From Thereva unica (Eukaryota > Arthropoda > Insecta > Diptera > Therevidae): 64,000 nucleotides of DNA. Below are positions 49,623-60,077 of the stretch, piece after piece (within the stretch, counting starts at the first letter, position 1; every line of letters begins with the position of its first letter). The position numbers and the translations under genes were made by a program. Under the pieces are notes generated by a model that did not search any database, had not been told where the DNA came from, and worked only from the letters and a program-made list of their open reading frames with translations. The stretch lies in NCBI GenBank assembly GCA_949987705.1, contig OX465281.1:176342516-176406515 (forward strand), read 5' to 3'.

Positions 49623-52556
49623 ATGGACCTATCCGTATCGCAGAAGGAGGGATTAGGTTTCACTAAAGAAATAAAGAGTGAATTATTCCATATAGAAGAA
49701 GGAATCTATAATGTAGAAAACTACAAGATTCGAGTGAAAGTTAGGAAGGTAGGGAAAAACAAAGAAGATTTTGTAATCCCGCAACCTATACAGTTAGAAA
49801 CAGTAGATGAAAGTAATTATAATATAATTGAAGAATATGATAAGCCGCCAATAATGGATCAGCTGAGAATTAATCATTTGAACTCGGAAGAGCGAAGTTC
49901 ACTGATAGACGTAGTGAAAAGATTCACTCACGTTTTCTACGACGGAAACTCAGACCTTTCATTCACCAACGTCATTAAGCACAGGATACGTACAGTAGAT
50001 GACACTCCTATTCAGTGTAAAACCTACCGATATCCTTATGTGCATAAAGAAGAGGTGGAAAGACAGATCCAAGAAATGTTAGCAAAAGGTATTATAAGAA
50101 ATAGTAATTCGCCATACTCTGCACCAATATGGATCGTACCAAAGAAGGTAGATGCCAGCGGAGAAGCGAAATGGAGACTCGTCATTGACTATAGGAAACT
50201 TAACGACGTCACAACTGACGATAAGTATCCTATACCCAATATTGACGATATTTTAGGAAAATTAGGAAACTGCCAATATTTCACAACACTCGATTTGGCC
50301 AGAGGTTTTCACCAAATCGAAATTGATGAAAGAGATGTTCACAAAACCGCCTTCAGTGTCGAGAATGGACACTATGAATTCTTGCGGATGCCCTTCGGAT
50401 TGAAAACGGCTCCCGCAACCTTTCAGCGTTTGATGAACGATGTATTAAAAGATTTTATAAATAAAATATGCTTGGTATATCTGGACGATATAATAATTTT
50501 TTCCACGTCCTTACAAGAACACATGGACTCTTTAAGGAAGATTTTAAAGAGATTAGATGATGTGAATCTTAAAGTACAGATGGATAAGTCCGAATTTCTC
50601 AAAAGAGAAACGGAATTCTTAGGCCATATCGTTACCCCAGATGGTATAAAACCAAACCCTAAAAAAGTAGAATGCGTGCAAAATTTTCCTATTCCAAATA
50701 CCCCAAAACAAATAAAACAATTTTTAGGTCTTACCGGTTACTACCGGAAATTTATAAAAGATTACTCGCAAATTGCGAAACCTATGACTAAATTCCTAAA
50801 GAAAGGAATAAAGCTAGATATTTCTAATCCGGAATATCAACAGAGTTTTGAAACCCTGAAACTTCTGTTAACTCATGATCCGATACTTCGCTATCCTGAT
50901 CTCAGTAAGACTTTTGTTCTTACCACTGACGCAAGCCAGTATGCGTTGGGCGCTGTATTGTCACAAGATGACCACCCAATATGTTACGCCAGTAGAACCC
51001 TTAACGACCACGAAGCCAACTATAGTACTATTGAGAAAGAACTATTGGCAATAGTGTGGGCTACAAGGTACTTCCGTCCATACCTTTTTGGGCGAAAATT
51101 TATTATCGAGACTGACCATAAACCACTTACTTGGCTCTTCTCTCTTAAGGAACCCAACTCAAAATTGGTTAGATGGCGTCTAAAATTGTCAGAATTTGAC
51201 TATACCATTCGGTATAAAAAGGGAACTAATAATAGTAATGCTGATGCCCTCTCGAGGATAAAGAATCCGGAGATAAACATGGCTGAAGAAAGGATTTTAA
51301 TACCCACTAGTAACTCCCCTATAAACTTATTCAAAACGCAAATTATTATTAACGAATCAAGCACTGGCGCTTTAAGAATGAAAAGGCAAAAGGTATTCGA
51401 TAAGAATCGGATAACGCTCTATACAAAAAGTCTAGATGAAGAGACTATAATAACCCTTATGAAAACCCACTTCAATCCTAATGGATTAAACGCTATCCTT
51501 ATTAAGAAGGAAGAATTTTATAAAACTCTAGAAGAAGCATATTCCAAGCATTTTTCGAATAACGAAAATTTCAGAGTAGTCCGTTGTACTTATCTGTTAG
51601 AAGATGTAACAGATGAGGGAAAACTTGCAGAACTAATTGAGAAGGAACATCTCAAAAATAACCATCGTGGTATCGAAGAAGTATGCAAGGAATTAAAAAT
51701 GACATACTATAATCCAAAGATGAGGGAACGTGTAACAAAGTTTATAAACAACTGCAATATCTGTAACCTAGAGAAATATGAAAGAAAACCACCTAAACCT
51801 CTTTTTAAAGTAACAGAATCTGCTCATGAACCAAACCAGATAATTCATGTAGATGTTTTCTATTCTCTGCAAAACAATCTCTTCTTAACTATAATTGATA
51901 AATTCACTAAACACGCATGCGCAATAAAGATTTTGGGCAGAACGTGGACAGAATTTAAAAGAGCATTGTCGTACTATTTTGGACAATTTGGCAACGTTAA
52001 GAAACTAGTCGTAGATAACGAATTAGGTTTTAAAGCCATACCGTTAAGCGAGTTTCTGAAAACCCATAATGTTGAGATACATTTTACTTCTAACAGTAAC
52101 CATACTTCGAACGCAGATATTGAAAGGTTACATAACACTATCAATGAGCACATTCGCCTTCTGAAACATGATAGTGAAAATAATAAAGGGACTGTCGAAG
52201 AGAAGATTCTTCGCATCATTACTTATTATAATAATACTATACATTCTACAACAGGTAAGAAACCTATAGATTTCGTCAATGGGAAGATCCATCAAGACGA
52301 ATACCCTGCAATTTCCGCTAGAATACTAGAAAGGAAGCAGAAAATAATCGATAGACTAAATAAAAATAGGAAAGATAATACGATAGAATCAGGAAAGAAT
52401 TATATAAAAGAAATCAGAGGAGGTAAGAACCACTCTAAATATAGGAAAATAAATTCCAGAAAGATAGATAACGACCATGTTATAGACACAGGTAATAATT
52501 TAAAATATTATAGGGCTCACGTAAAAGATAGGAAAAAGTATCAAGAGCTAGAATAA
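49623..52556 (+). CDS. Errantivirus Pol: RT, RNase H, integrase (no protease)
   Basis: A 977-residue ORF. It starts in the segment that normally follows the protease; there is no D-S/T-G protease motif. RT: IDYRKLND, TTLDLARGFHQI (D near 224), YLDD at 286-289. RNase H: TTDASQYALGAVLS, STIEKELLAIVW, ETDHKPL, and NADALSR. Integrase: zinc-binding H676, H681, C711, C714, then D744 (HVDVF), D798 (VVDNE, where S/TDNG is more usual) and E834 (ADIERLH). The start methionine is the first in frame, preceded by A-rich leader. Catalytic residues appear complete. Without gag and protease the copy could move only with help in trans. Confidence 0.92.
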   Translation: MDLSVSQKEGLGFTKEIKSELFHIEEGIYNVENYKIRVKVRKVGKNKEDFVIPQPIQLETVDESNYNIIEEYDKPPIMDQLRINHLNSEERSSLIDVVKRFTHVFYDGNSDLSFTNVIKHRIRTVDDTPIQCKTYRYPYVHKEEVERQIQEMLAKGIIRNSNSPYSAPIWIVPKKVDASGEAKWRLVIDYRKLNDVTTDDKYPIPNIDDILGKLGNCQYFTTLDLARGFHQIEIDERDVHKTAFSVENGHYEFLRMPFGLKTAPATFQRLMNDVLKDFINKICLVYLDDIIIFSTSLQEHMDSLRKILKRLDDVNLKVQMDKSEFLKRETEFLGHIVTPDGIKPNPKKVECVQNFPIPNTPKQIKQFLGLTGYYRKFIKDYSQIAKPMTKFLKKGIKLDISNPEYQQSFETLKLLLTHDPILRYPDLSKTFVLTTDASQYALGAVLSQDDHPICYASRTLNDHEANYSTIEKELLAIVWATRYFRPYLFGRKFIIETDHKPLTWLFSLKEPNSKLVRWRLKLSEFDYTIRYKKGTNNSNADALSRIKNPEINMAEERILIPTSNSPINLFKTQIIINESSTGALRMKRQKVFDKNRITLYTKSLDEETIITLMKTHFNPNGLNAILIKKEEFYKTLEEAYSKHFSNNENFRVVRCTYLLEDVTDEGKLAELIEKEHLKNNHRGIEEVCKELKMTYYNPKMRERVTKFINNCNICNLEKYERKPPKPLFKVTESAHEPNQIIHVDVFYSLQNNLFLTIIDKFTKHACAIKILGRTWTEFKRALSYYFGQFGNVKKLVVDNELGFKAIPLSEFLKTHNVEIHFTSNSNHTSNADIERLHNTINEHIRLLKHDSENNKGTVEEKILRIITYYNNTIHSTTGKKPIDFVNGKIHQDEYPAISARILERKQKIIDRLNKNRKDNTIESGKNYIKEIRGGKNHSKYRKINSRKIDNDHVIDTGNNLKYYRAHVKDRKKYQELE

Positions 52557-52741
52557 ATATACTAAGAGAATATAAAGAGTTAGAATAAATATTATTAGGA
52601 AAGTATCAAGAATTAGATAACCATTGCGAAGAGAAAGAATGATAAAGTTATGATAAATATTAGTTTGATGAGTTATGACAAATATTAGTCTAGGTAAAGT
52701 TTAAATAAAAATAAAGAATAAAACTTTTACAGGAAATTACG
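52557..52741 (+). promoter_or_regulatory. Pol-env spacer with likely env splice acceptor
   Basis: 185 bp of A-rich sequence with short repeats of GTATCAAGA and AGAATAAATAT. Just before the env ATG, CTTTTACAGGAAATTACG gives a good 3' splice site (AG at 52731-52732). Errantivirus env is expressed from a spliced RNA; the matching donor in the leader was not identified. Confidence 0.5.
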
Positions 52742-54169
52742 ATGACGAACGTACTAATACTACAGACCTTAAACATTATGCTGACTTTGACAATGACAAG
52801 GACTCAGGAGATACAAATTCAGGATTTAAACAGTAACAACGGGTATTTAACACTAGAGCTAGAGCAAATTAAAATCACGAAAAATTATCATAAGATTTTA
52901 CATATTATCAATACTACGCAACTCGAAGCAACGAAAGATTTAATAAAAAATAATCTCGTTACACTAGAACCTAAGAGCACACTTTTAGGGCCAATGTACA
53001 ATACCTTAAGTCAAAACTTTATTTTACTAGAGGCAAAGTTAGATAATATTAAACCACATTACAGAAACAGAAGAGGACTCCTCGATATAGTAGGTAAAGG
53101 TCTCAAATATATAGCAGGTACAATGGACCGTGACGACGAAATAGAAATTAAAGCAAAATTAGATGAGTTATACGATAACACCCAAAGAATAATAGTGGAA
53201 GAAAATAAACAAGTGTCAATCAATCAACAGATATCAGGCCAAATCCTTAACATAACGAACCATATTAATAGCCAACAACATATTATTAAGACATATATCA
53301 ATAACTATACTAGCGAACTTTCGAATAAAATAGCAACTATTGAAGATGAAATAAGATTAATGCAGAATGCATACCAAATTAATAATGATATAGTATTACT
53401 TAGGAACCACATAGATGATATAGAGCAAGTCTTATTTTCCAGCAAATTAGGTATTCTCTCTAAAAATATTCTTAACGTAGAAGAACTCAAATTTATATCG
53501 GACATTACCAGTTACCAAAGCATTAGAACCTCAGTAATGACTTATAGAGATTCAATTATTATAACCCTTCTCATACCCCAACTACTAAATACACGATTTT
53601 CTAGAATCCTTATAGAACCTATACCCGATTCTCAAAATAAAAGCCTACACTTATATATAAATGAAATCCTTATCGACGAACGCAATAACGCGTATGAATA
53701 TCCTGTTAAAGAAAACCTAAAGAAATACCTTATTCCCATTACCGATCCTTGTATTAAAAACATAGCAATGTTAAGAGAAGCTCCTTGTACTAAAGAAATT
53801 AAAATCGACAAAGAAATTAAAGAAATAAATAACGGCATAATTATTACTAAAGGTCTGACTGATACAACGGTTACGCATAACTGTAACAAATTGAATATTA
53901 GTATATACGGAAACAATTTAATTAAATTTAAAAATTGCAAAATAAATATACTGGATAAAGTATTTGAAAATTTCGAACAAACCATTCATGATAAGATAAT
54001 TGTCCCCAATTTTTTAACTAGAACTAAAGAAAATAATATATATAAAGAACTTAGTCTAAATGACTTGTATTTAGAAAACATAAACAATAAAGAATTAATT
54101 GAAGAAATAAAGCATAGAAGTAATAAGTTTAGCTTTGTTAATATAGGGCAAATTCCATTATTTTTGTAA
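52742..54169 (+). pseudogene. Errantivirus envelope-like protein, anchor missing
   Basis: A 475-residue ORF of the F-protein-like envelope type of insect errantiviruses. A hydrophobic N-terminus (about residues 3-18) suits a signal peptide. A furin-type site RNRR at 108-111 is followed by a glycine-rich segment like a fusion peptide (GLLDIVGKGLKYIAG). A coiled-coil-like stretch follows (about 130-230), and paired cysteines occur near 350-400. The protein ends at PLFL with no transmembrane helix, and only about 130 bp of AT-rich DNA lies before the 3' LTR, so the anchor and tail appear deleted. It is unlikely to act as a membrane-anchored fusion protein. Description only; homology is judged from layout. 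Confidence 0.8.
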
Positions 54170-54296
54170 TACTTACCATAATAATAATAACAAAATTATA
54201 TAAAATAATTATAAAAAGAATAAAAGAGAGAAAGGAAGACGGAGAGAACATAAACATAAATATAGTTTCGTCGGAGCCTCAAACTAACGGTGGGGG
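54170..54296 (+). promoter_or_regulatory. Errantivirus 3' non-coding end with polypurine tract
   Basis: AT-rich sequence containing a purine-rich run (AAAAGAGAGAAAGGAAGACGG), then ACTAACGGTGGGGG directly before the 3' LTR TG. The last G-rich run is the probable plus-strand primer. Confidence 0.7.
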
Positions 54297-54818
54297 TGTT
54301 ATAGTTACGCCTCCTAGGAAATCTATATTATAATCTATTCATTCTCATGAGACATTTCCAACCTTGAGACATCCGTTGAATTTCACCATTCGAATTTCGC
54401 CATAATGTCGCGAAATCAGTTCACACGATTTCGCAAGTGACTTCTTGCAACTTTGTCTCGTTGATATCCTCTGTTCTTAGAACTGCAGGTGCATGAACGT
54501 GTGAACTTATTAAACGTGTGAACTGATCGAATTATTAATATACTCAAGGGTTGATGATCATAATGAATTAAAAGTAGAAGTCAGTTCTAATCGAGTCTTA
54601 AAAGGTACAAGTTAATTCCCGGTCGCGCTCCGTGTTCCTATCTTTCAATGAAAATTAATTAAGTTAACTAAAGTTTTGTAAAAATTAGTTAGTGAATATT
54701 ATTCTCAATAAAGTTCATTTGTGCTTAATTTGTTTTATTAATATCGTGGTTCGATCTCGAGGAAGAGATCGAACGAACTTAATTTTTTTTACAATCTCGA
54801 AGAAGGAGATTAAAAGTG
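54297..54818 (+). repeat. Errantivirus 3' LTR
   Basis: 522 bp, reads as identical to the 5' LTR; AATAAA at 54707-54712. Confidence 0.92.
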
Positions 54819-54823
54819 TTAGA
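54819..54823. other. Errantivirus target site duplication, right copy
   Basis: TTAGA matching 48293-48297. The neighbouring G also matches, so the duplication is 5 or 6 bp. Confidence 0.8.
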
Positions 54824-55010
54824 CTGCGCTCGTTTTTTGTCACTGTTCCTTGGTTGTGTGTGCTTTTTTTGTGCACGTTTTTTTTAGTTTTGATTTTTCC
54901 ACAATTTTTTTTTATCACAGTTCACAGCACAGTTTATATTTTCGGCGCGTTTATCGAGGACCGGAACAGCACACGTCCGTACACTTTGCTGTCCTAGCCC
55001 AAACTTTGTT
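54824..55010 (-). other. LINE 5' non-coding region, outer part
   Basis: T-rich on the plus strand, no ORF. It continues the sequence interrupted at 48297 and ends near the coding end of the gypsy element; the exact LINE 5' end is not determined. Confidence 0.45.
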
Positions 55011-55027
55011 ATATATAAAATATTTAT

Positions 55028-57010
55028 CTATAATTTGAAAGTAACTTTTCTTTCATATTTTTTAATATTATCGGGAACTTCCGTGGGTGGCTCTGAATTG
55101 CATATGAAAGCGGGTTTTAGTCTATCAATTGTTATTACGCGCTCTTGATCTTGGAGCAAAATTTTAAAAAACTTTTCGTGTCTTGCTATTACTTTGTGTG
55201 GTCCACTGTAAGGTCGATATAAGCTGCCTTTATAAATTTCTTCGCGGACAAAAACGTATGGAGTAGTGAATAAATCTTGAGGTATGAACATTTTTGTTTG
55301 TGTTCGTTTACGCGAAAGTTGCGGTCGAATATTTGCTATTGTTTCGCACATTTCTTTTGCAATGCTTGTGTTTAGAGTTATGTTTTTTGCGTTGTCATCG
55401 GCTATTAATTCACCAAGTAATCGTATTGTTTGACCGTAAAGAAGCTGTGCCGGTGCTACGCCTAAATCTTCCATAATACTGGATCTGATGCCTAGGAGTA
55501 TCCAGGGTTAACTATTGTACCATTTCTTGGGCTCAGGGCTGGCTCGAAATGCTACCTTAATCTGGCGGTGCAATCTTTCTATTGACCCATTTGACTGAGG
55601 GTGATAAGCTGTGGTTCGAATACGGTGAGTGCCAAAGAGAGTGGAGAGATCATTGAAAAGTGCGGATTCGAACTGTCGACCTTGGTCCGTTGTTATGGTT
55701 CTTGGTACTCCATATCGAGCAACCCATTGGTGTACAAAAACGTTAGCTACAGCTGGGGCGGTAATGTTTTTTAGCGGAAAAACCTCTGGCCAATGTGAAA
55801 AACGGTCTTTTATGGTGAGGAGGTATGTATATCCGTTTGACGGCGGTAATGGACCTACTAGATCCATGTGCACGTGTTCAAAACGGCCAGTGGGTACCTT
55901 GAAATTTCCGTGGGGAGAGACGGTGTGTTTTGTGACTTTTGCCTTCTGGCAAGATATGCATGTCTTAGCCCATCGATTGACGTCAGAATTCATGTGCGGC
56001 CAAAAATATTTAGCCGTTATCAGCTTCCTTGACGCTCTTATGCCGGGATGGGAAAGGCCATGCATTGTGTCAAAAACTACGCGACGAAGTGACCTTGGGA
56101 CGTAAGGTCGGTTAGTTCCCGTGGAAGCTTCGCACCAAATCTCCTGCTCTTCCAATGGAATAGTAACTTTTATTAAAGACCACCGAACCTTTTTGTCGTC
56201 TCTTGGGTTTAAAATCTCTTCGAGCTCTTGATCTTTTAATTGTTCAGACGAAAGAAGGGTTAGGTCTAATTTCTCATTGTGAATTGCGTCTATGTGTGCT
56301 CGCGAGAGTGTATCAGCGACGACGTTTAGTTGCCCTTTCACGTGCCTTATATCGTTTGTGAATTGAGAGATATAATCTAACTGTGTAGTTTGCCTTGGTG
56401 ATTTTTCCGATTTCGAGCCTATGGCTCTGGTCAAGGGCTTGTGGTCTGTGAAAATGGTAAGGTTTCTGCCTCCTATAAAATGTTTAAATCTTTTGATAGC
56501 TAGATATATTGCCAAAAGTTCCCGGTCGAAAGTGGAATATTTTGTTTCGGAAGGTTTTAATCTTTTTGAAAAGAAGCTCAATGGTTCCCATTTATTACCG
56601 TTAAGTTGTTGTAACACCGCTCCTGTCGCATCACTAGATGCATCTACCCATAGACTGACTTTGGCATTAGGATCTGGGTGAACGAGTAAAGTGTAGTTTT
56701 CTAGGTCTTGTTTAATAGTATTGAAAGCAATATCATGTTCTTTTGACCAAGAAAATTCTGCATTATTGGACTTCCGTTTAGGACCTTTTTGGAGTAACTT
56801 GTGTAAAGGCATGGCTATTTGTGCTATAATGGACAGGAAACGGAGATAAAAATTTGCCATTCCTAGGAAGCGTTGTAGTTTCTTAACACTAGTAGGTGTG
56901 GGGAAATCTTTTATTTTTTATTGCACGTATTCGACTTTCAGAAGGAGCGATTCCGAGTTCAGAAATGGTATGTCCGAGAAATTCTAGTTTGTTGACACCC
57001 AATACACACT
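55028..57010 (-). pseudogene. Gypsy element fragment: RT end, RNase H, integrase
   Basis: Minus-strand Ty3/gypsy pol remnant. From its 5' side: RT end with NKLEFLGHTI (about 56950), a frameshift near 56920, then KKLQRFLGMANFYLR; RNase H with WVDASSDATGAVLQQ, STFDRELLAIYLAI and FTDHKPL; integrase with an H-H-C-C region (HGLSHPGIRA to CISC), HMDLVGPLP, TTDQGRQFES and HPQSNGSIERLHR. The frame meets a stop at 55508-55510 after KKWYNS, then continues in the same frame through WILLGIRSS to the C-terminal domain (YSGPHKVIARHEK, DRLKPAF) ending at 55028. So one nonsense change and one frameshift are seen, and the 5' part is lost at a (TA)n tract. It differs in sequence from the errantivirus pol. Confidence 0.85.
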
Positions 57011-57014
57011 TTTG

Positions 57015-57015
<1 letters not shown>

Positions 57016-57064
<49 letters not shown>
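57016..57064. repeat. (TA)n microsatellite
   Basis: Alternating A/T tract between the gypsy fragment and the TIR element; the RT fragment is truncated at its edge. Confidence 0.92.
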
Positions 57065-57066
<2 letters not shown>

Positions 57067-57067
<1 letters not shown>

Positions 57068-58008
57068 GGCGATTCTCCAGAACCTTTAACCTGAGCTAAT
57101 TGGAAAAATGAAATTTCAAATTGATAGCCGTGCCATGATATTTTTTGTGTTTCTTATTTCATAAATAAATGTTTTCTGATGTAGAACATTAAAAAATTCA
57201 ATGCGCATTTTTTTTATGACATGGTTGTATTGACATGGTTACAATTTTGACATCACATTTGACATGGTTACAATTTTGACATTCGCTTAAATTACTTTTT
57301 TTTAAGATTCATGAAACAATTTAAGTGAAGGAAACGTTACATATGATTTAATTAGTTACAATACGTCATAAGAAATTTTACGGGGATGAATTTAATGTAA
57401 TATGAGCAAATTAATTGCAGTTACAACTTTGACATTTAAATGTAACCTACGTTCATGTTACCCAGTTTTGCCCAAAAATCAACCGATTTCAACTTATTTT
57501 TGTCACAAAATGTATGCACATGTTCGTTAGTGTCTGAACAATAAGTGCATTTAAAAAAAATTATGATAAAATGAGACAATTCGGAGTGCTTCGACTTACC
57601 ATGCGGGTTACAACTTTGACGTCAAAACCTAGGGACAAACTTCAGAGTTGTTTTTTTGGAAAATATAGCGATTTGACACTGCACCGAACACAACTGCATT
57701 TTTCCTTAAGAGTTAAACTACAACTTTTCACTTTTCACTATTTGTTTCAACGCTTCCTATCACAAATATAAATAGTTTTTCATTCAGATTAGCGCTAAAG
57801 ACAGGCCGAAAAGTGACAGGTACCGGAACATTTTTTCAAATTTTATTGCAATATATCGTTTTAAATGACTTCGTACTTATATCTTATTGTTCATTAATAG
57901 TTTCTTAACATTATTGATAGCTTCTTTTATTTTTAATCTTCTTATAAAAATTGTTAGTCATAAAATTTTCGAAGCGACAAGCAGGTTAAAGGTTCTGGAG
58001 AATCGGCC
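57067..58008. mobile_element. Non-coding TIR element in (TA)n
   Basis: About 942 bp with inverted ends: GGCGATTCTCCAGAACC continuing TTTAACCTG on the left, and its near-perfect complement on the right ending GAATCGGCC (one mismatch near the tip). TA-rich sequence lies on both sides, so a TA duplication is likely but not provable. Internal short repeats GACATGGTTACAATTTTGAC occur twice (about 57230-57285). There is no transposase ORF. Superfamily is uncertain, possibly Tc1/mariner-like. Confidence 0.7.
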
Positions 58009-58009
58009 A

Positions 58010-59368
58010 TATATATAATAATTATATTTCAAAGAAAGTATAAGGATATAAAAGAAAGAAAAAAAAAATATAAAAAGCAAACATAAGCTTAAAATTAAAA
58101 ATTACAATTAAAATGGAAATTAAAATATGTACTAAAATAGGATTAAAGGATTAAAAATTAAAAATGAGATAGAAATGGGAGAGGAAACAGAGATAGAGAA
58201 AGCTAGTGAGAAAAGGAGGAAGAAGATAGAAAGAGCGATGCATGTTTTCTAAAAGTTGTGGCTGTGCTCATTCGCTGTATATGATTTGGAAGACTATTCC
58301 AGATTCTCAGGGTATACACAAAGAAGGACCGGCTACCAATTAGGGAAATATGAGCAGGAATCAGAAATTTGATGGATCTCAGGGATTGCAAAGGAAAGAG
58401 GAAATCAGAAAGATAGCAGGGACTTTTGGTATAAAAAACTTTATGTAAGAGAAGCAAGGCCATGAGATCAAGGAACTGAAAAAGGTCACAACCCAGTAAA
58501 GAATTTTGGACACCCGACACATGTTCAGATCTTCTCATATGAAAAATAAACCTGAGGCAATCATTAAATGCTACTTTGAGACGACAACGGCAGGATGAAT
58601 CGAAAGAAATATACACCAGCGAGCCGTAAAGGAAATGAGGAACAACAAGAGATTTTATAAGTTTGGCTCGAATATGTGAGGATAACAGATTGCCATGTAG
58701 CCACAGTTTACGAAGAGTACCATAGATCTTAGAGAGCATCAAGGAGACATGATTGCAGCAGGAGAGTTTGGAATTCACTACAATACCCAGGTTTTTGGCA
58801 GAGTCGACTATTGGAAGAGGAACATTATTAAGTAACAGAGGTGGGAAAACATGTGAGGGCATCGAGCGACGACTAAGGAAAAGTACTTGCGACTTAGATG
58901 GATTTAATTTTAGAAAATTTCTAGAACTCCATTCGTTTATTTGAGACTAGTGCTATTGAGTTCAGAGACACAGAGTTCAATTTGGTCAGGAGGACAAGAG
59001 ATATATAGCTGGAGATCATCAGCATATAGATGAAAGAAGCAGCGACGGATAACAGAGGGAAGATCATTGATGTAGAGGGAAAAAAGCAAAGGACCGAGGA
59101 CCGAACCCTGAGGCACACCTGCAGGCACACTTAGAAAAGAGGATGTAACATTATTATGACGAACACACTGAGCTCTATTTGCGAGAAGAGGAGAAAAGCC
59201 GAACAGAAGAAGGTGAAAAGCGATATAGTTGACTAAGTTTATGGAGCAGTAACGAGTGATCTACCGAATCAAATGCTTTAGAGAAGTCAAGAAGAACTAG
59301 TATTCCAGTATCACCACGGTCAAGGGCGGAACGGAGATCAGTTGTTACTTTCAATATAGTAGTTTCGC

Positions 59369-59371
<3 letters not shown>
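58010..59371 (-). pseudogene. Decayed LINE fragment with reverse transcriptase
   Basis: Minus-strand RT remnants in several frames: LVLLDFSKAFDSVDH (block A) at about 59300, AGVPQGSVLGPLLF and LYADDLQLY (catalytic DD) at 58937-59128, and the C-terminal region at 58203-58862 ending with IWNSLPNHIQ. Frameshifts lie near 59235 and 58940. The 5' side stops at (TA)n, so endonuclease is missing. No poly(A) is seen; the 3' end runs into AT-rich DNA next to the TIR element. It is CR1/L2-like in style and clearly distinct from the LINE at 44345. Confidence 0.75.

Positions 59372-59437
<66 letters not shown>
59372..59437. repeat. (TA)n microsatellite
   Basis: 66 bp of alternating A/T between the LINE fragment and the palindromic element. 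Confidence 0.93.
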
Positions 59438-59440
<3 letters not shown>

Positions 59441-60077
59441 GGTGTCCCACATAAACTTACAAAGCGGCCGGCTGTGGATAGGTCTTGGATAGACGAACAA
59501 AAAATCGTATGGGTGGGGGGGGGGGAAATCGTAACGGTTTAGCCGCTAGGGCGTTTTGAAGTTTTTTTGCTAGAGTTTTACATATCACCCTATATTTTTG
59601 TAACCGTATAACCTATTGTCAAGGTTTTGGTACCAGTGCACGCAGAATTCCTCCACCTTTCTACAACGGTAAAAATAATGGTCCTATCTTATAAACTTTT
59701 GGAGTTATGAGTCGCCAAAGTCCAAATTTTGTATTTTTTTCACTAAAATTTCAACTAAAACCACCTTTTTCTCCAAAAAATACGTGATAAACCTAAATTT
59801 TTTTTTCCAAAATTAAAAAGTTTGGACAATTTCCTATAAATAATGTATGACATTAATAATAATAATAATTCTGCGTGCACTGGTACCAAAACCTTGACAA
59901 TAGGTTAGACGGTTACAAAAATATAGGGTGATATGTAAAACTCTAGCAAAAAAACTTCAAAACGCCCTAGCGGCTAAACCGTTACGATTTCCCCCCCCCC
60001 ACCCATACGATTTTTTGTTCGTCTATCCAAGACCTAACCGCAGCCGGCCGCTTTGTAAGTTTATGTGGGACACCCTG
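59438..60077. mobile_element. Foldback-type element with 212-bp inverted arms
   Basis: Ends are CAGGGTGTCCCACATAAAC and its complement. Arms 59438-59649 and 59867-60077 are almost perfect inverted copies: I see about three substitutions and a difference in a G run (59516-59525). The loop is 217 bp. TA tracts on both sides fit a TA target. No ORF. The transcript would form a long hairpin. Confidence 0.85.

Larger units (their letters stand above)
48298..54818 (+). mobile_element. Errantivirus-like gypsy element, gag-less
   Basis: A 6521-bp plus-strand element with two 522-bp LTRs that read as identical, flanked by a TTAGA duplication (or GTTAGA if the LTR is one base shorter). It has a tRNA-Ser-type primer site, a leader of 0.8 kb with tandem repeats, a pol ORF and an envelope-like ORF, then a G-rich purine tract. 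Gag and protease are missing. The envelope-like third ORF makes it an insect errantivirus relative. Identical LTRs indicate very recent insertion, in spite of the deletion. Confidence 0.92.
44345..55010 (-). mobile_element. CR1-like LINE, interrupted twice
   Basis: Minus-strand LINE: endonuclease at 47228-48112, linker and RT at 44474-46560, 3' UTR and an A-rich tail near 44345. It is interrupted by a 631-bp LTR-like segment (46574-47204) and, in its 5' non-coding region, by the errantivirus-like element (48298-54818). One further frameshift lies near 46250. The 5' end is placed near 55010 because the gypsy 3' coding end begins at 55028. No ORF1 is recognisable. Clade assignment rests on the endonuclease-RT style and is approximate. 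Confidence 0.75.

Noticed and set aside
54692..55038. Plus-strand frames across the errantivirus LTR end
   Set aside because: T-rich frames crossing an element border; no conserved feature.
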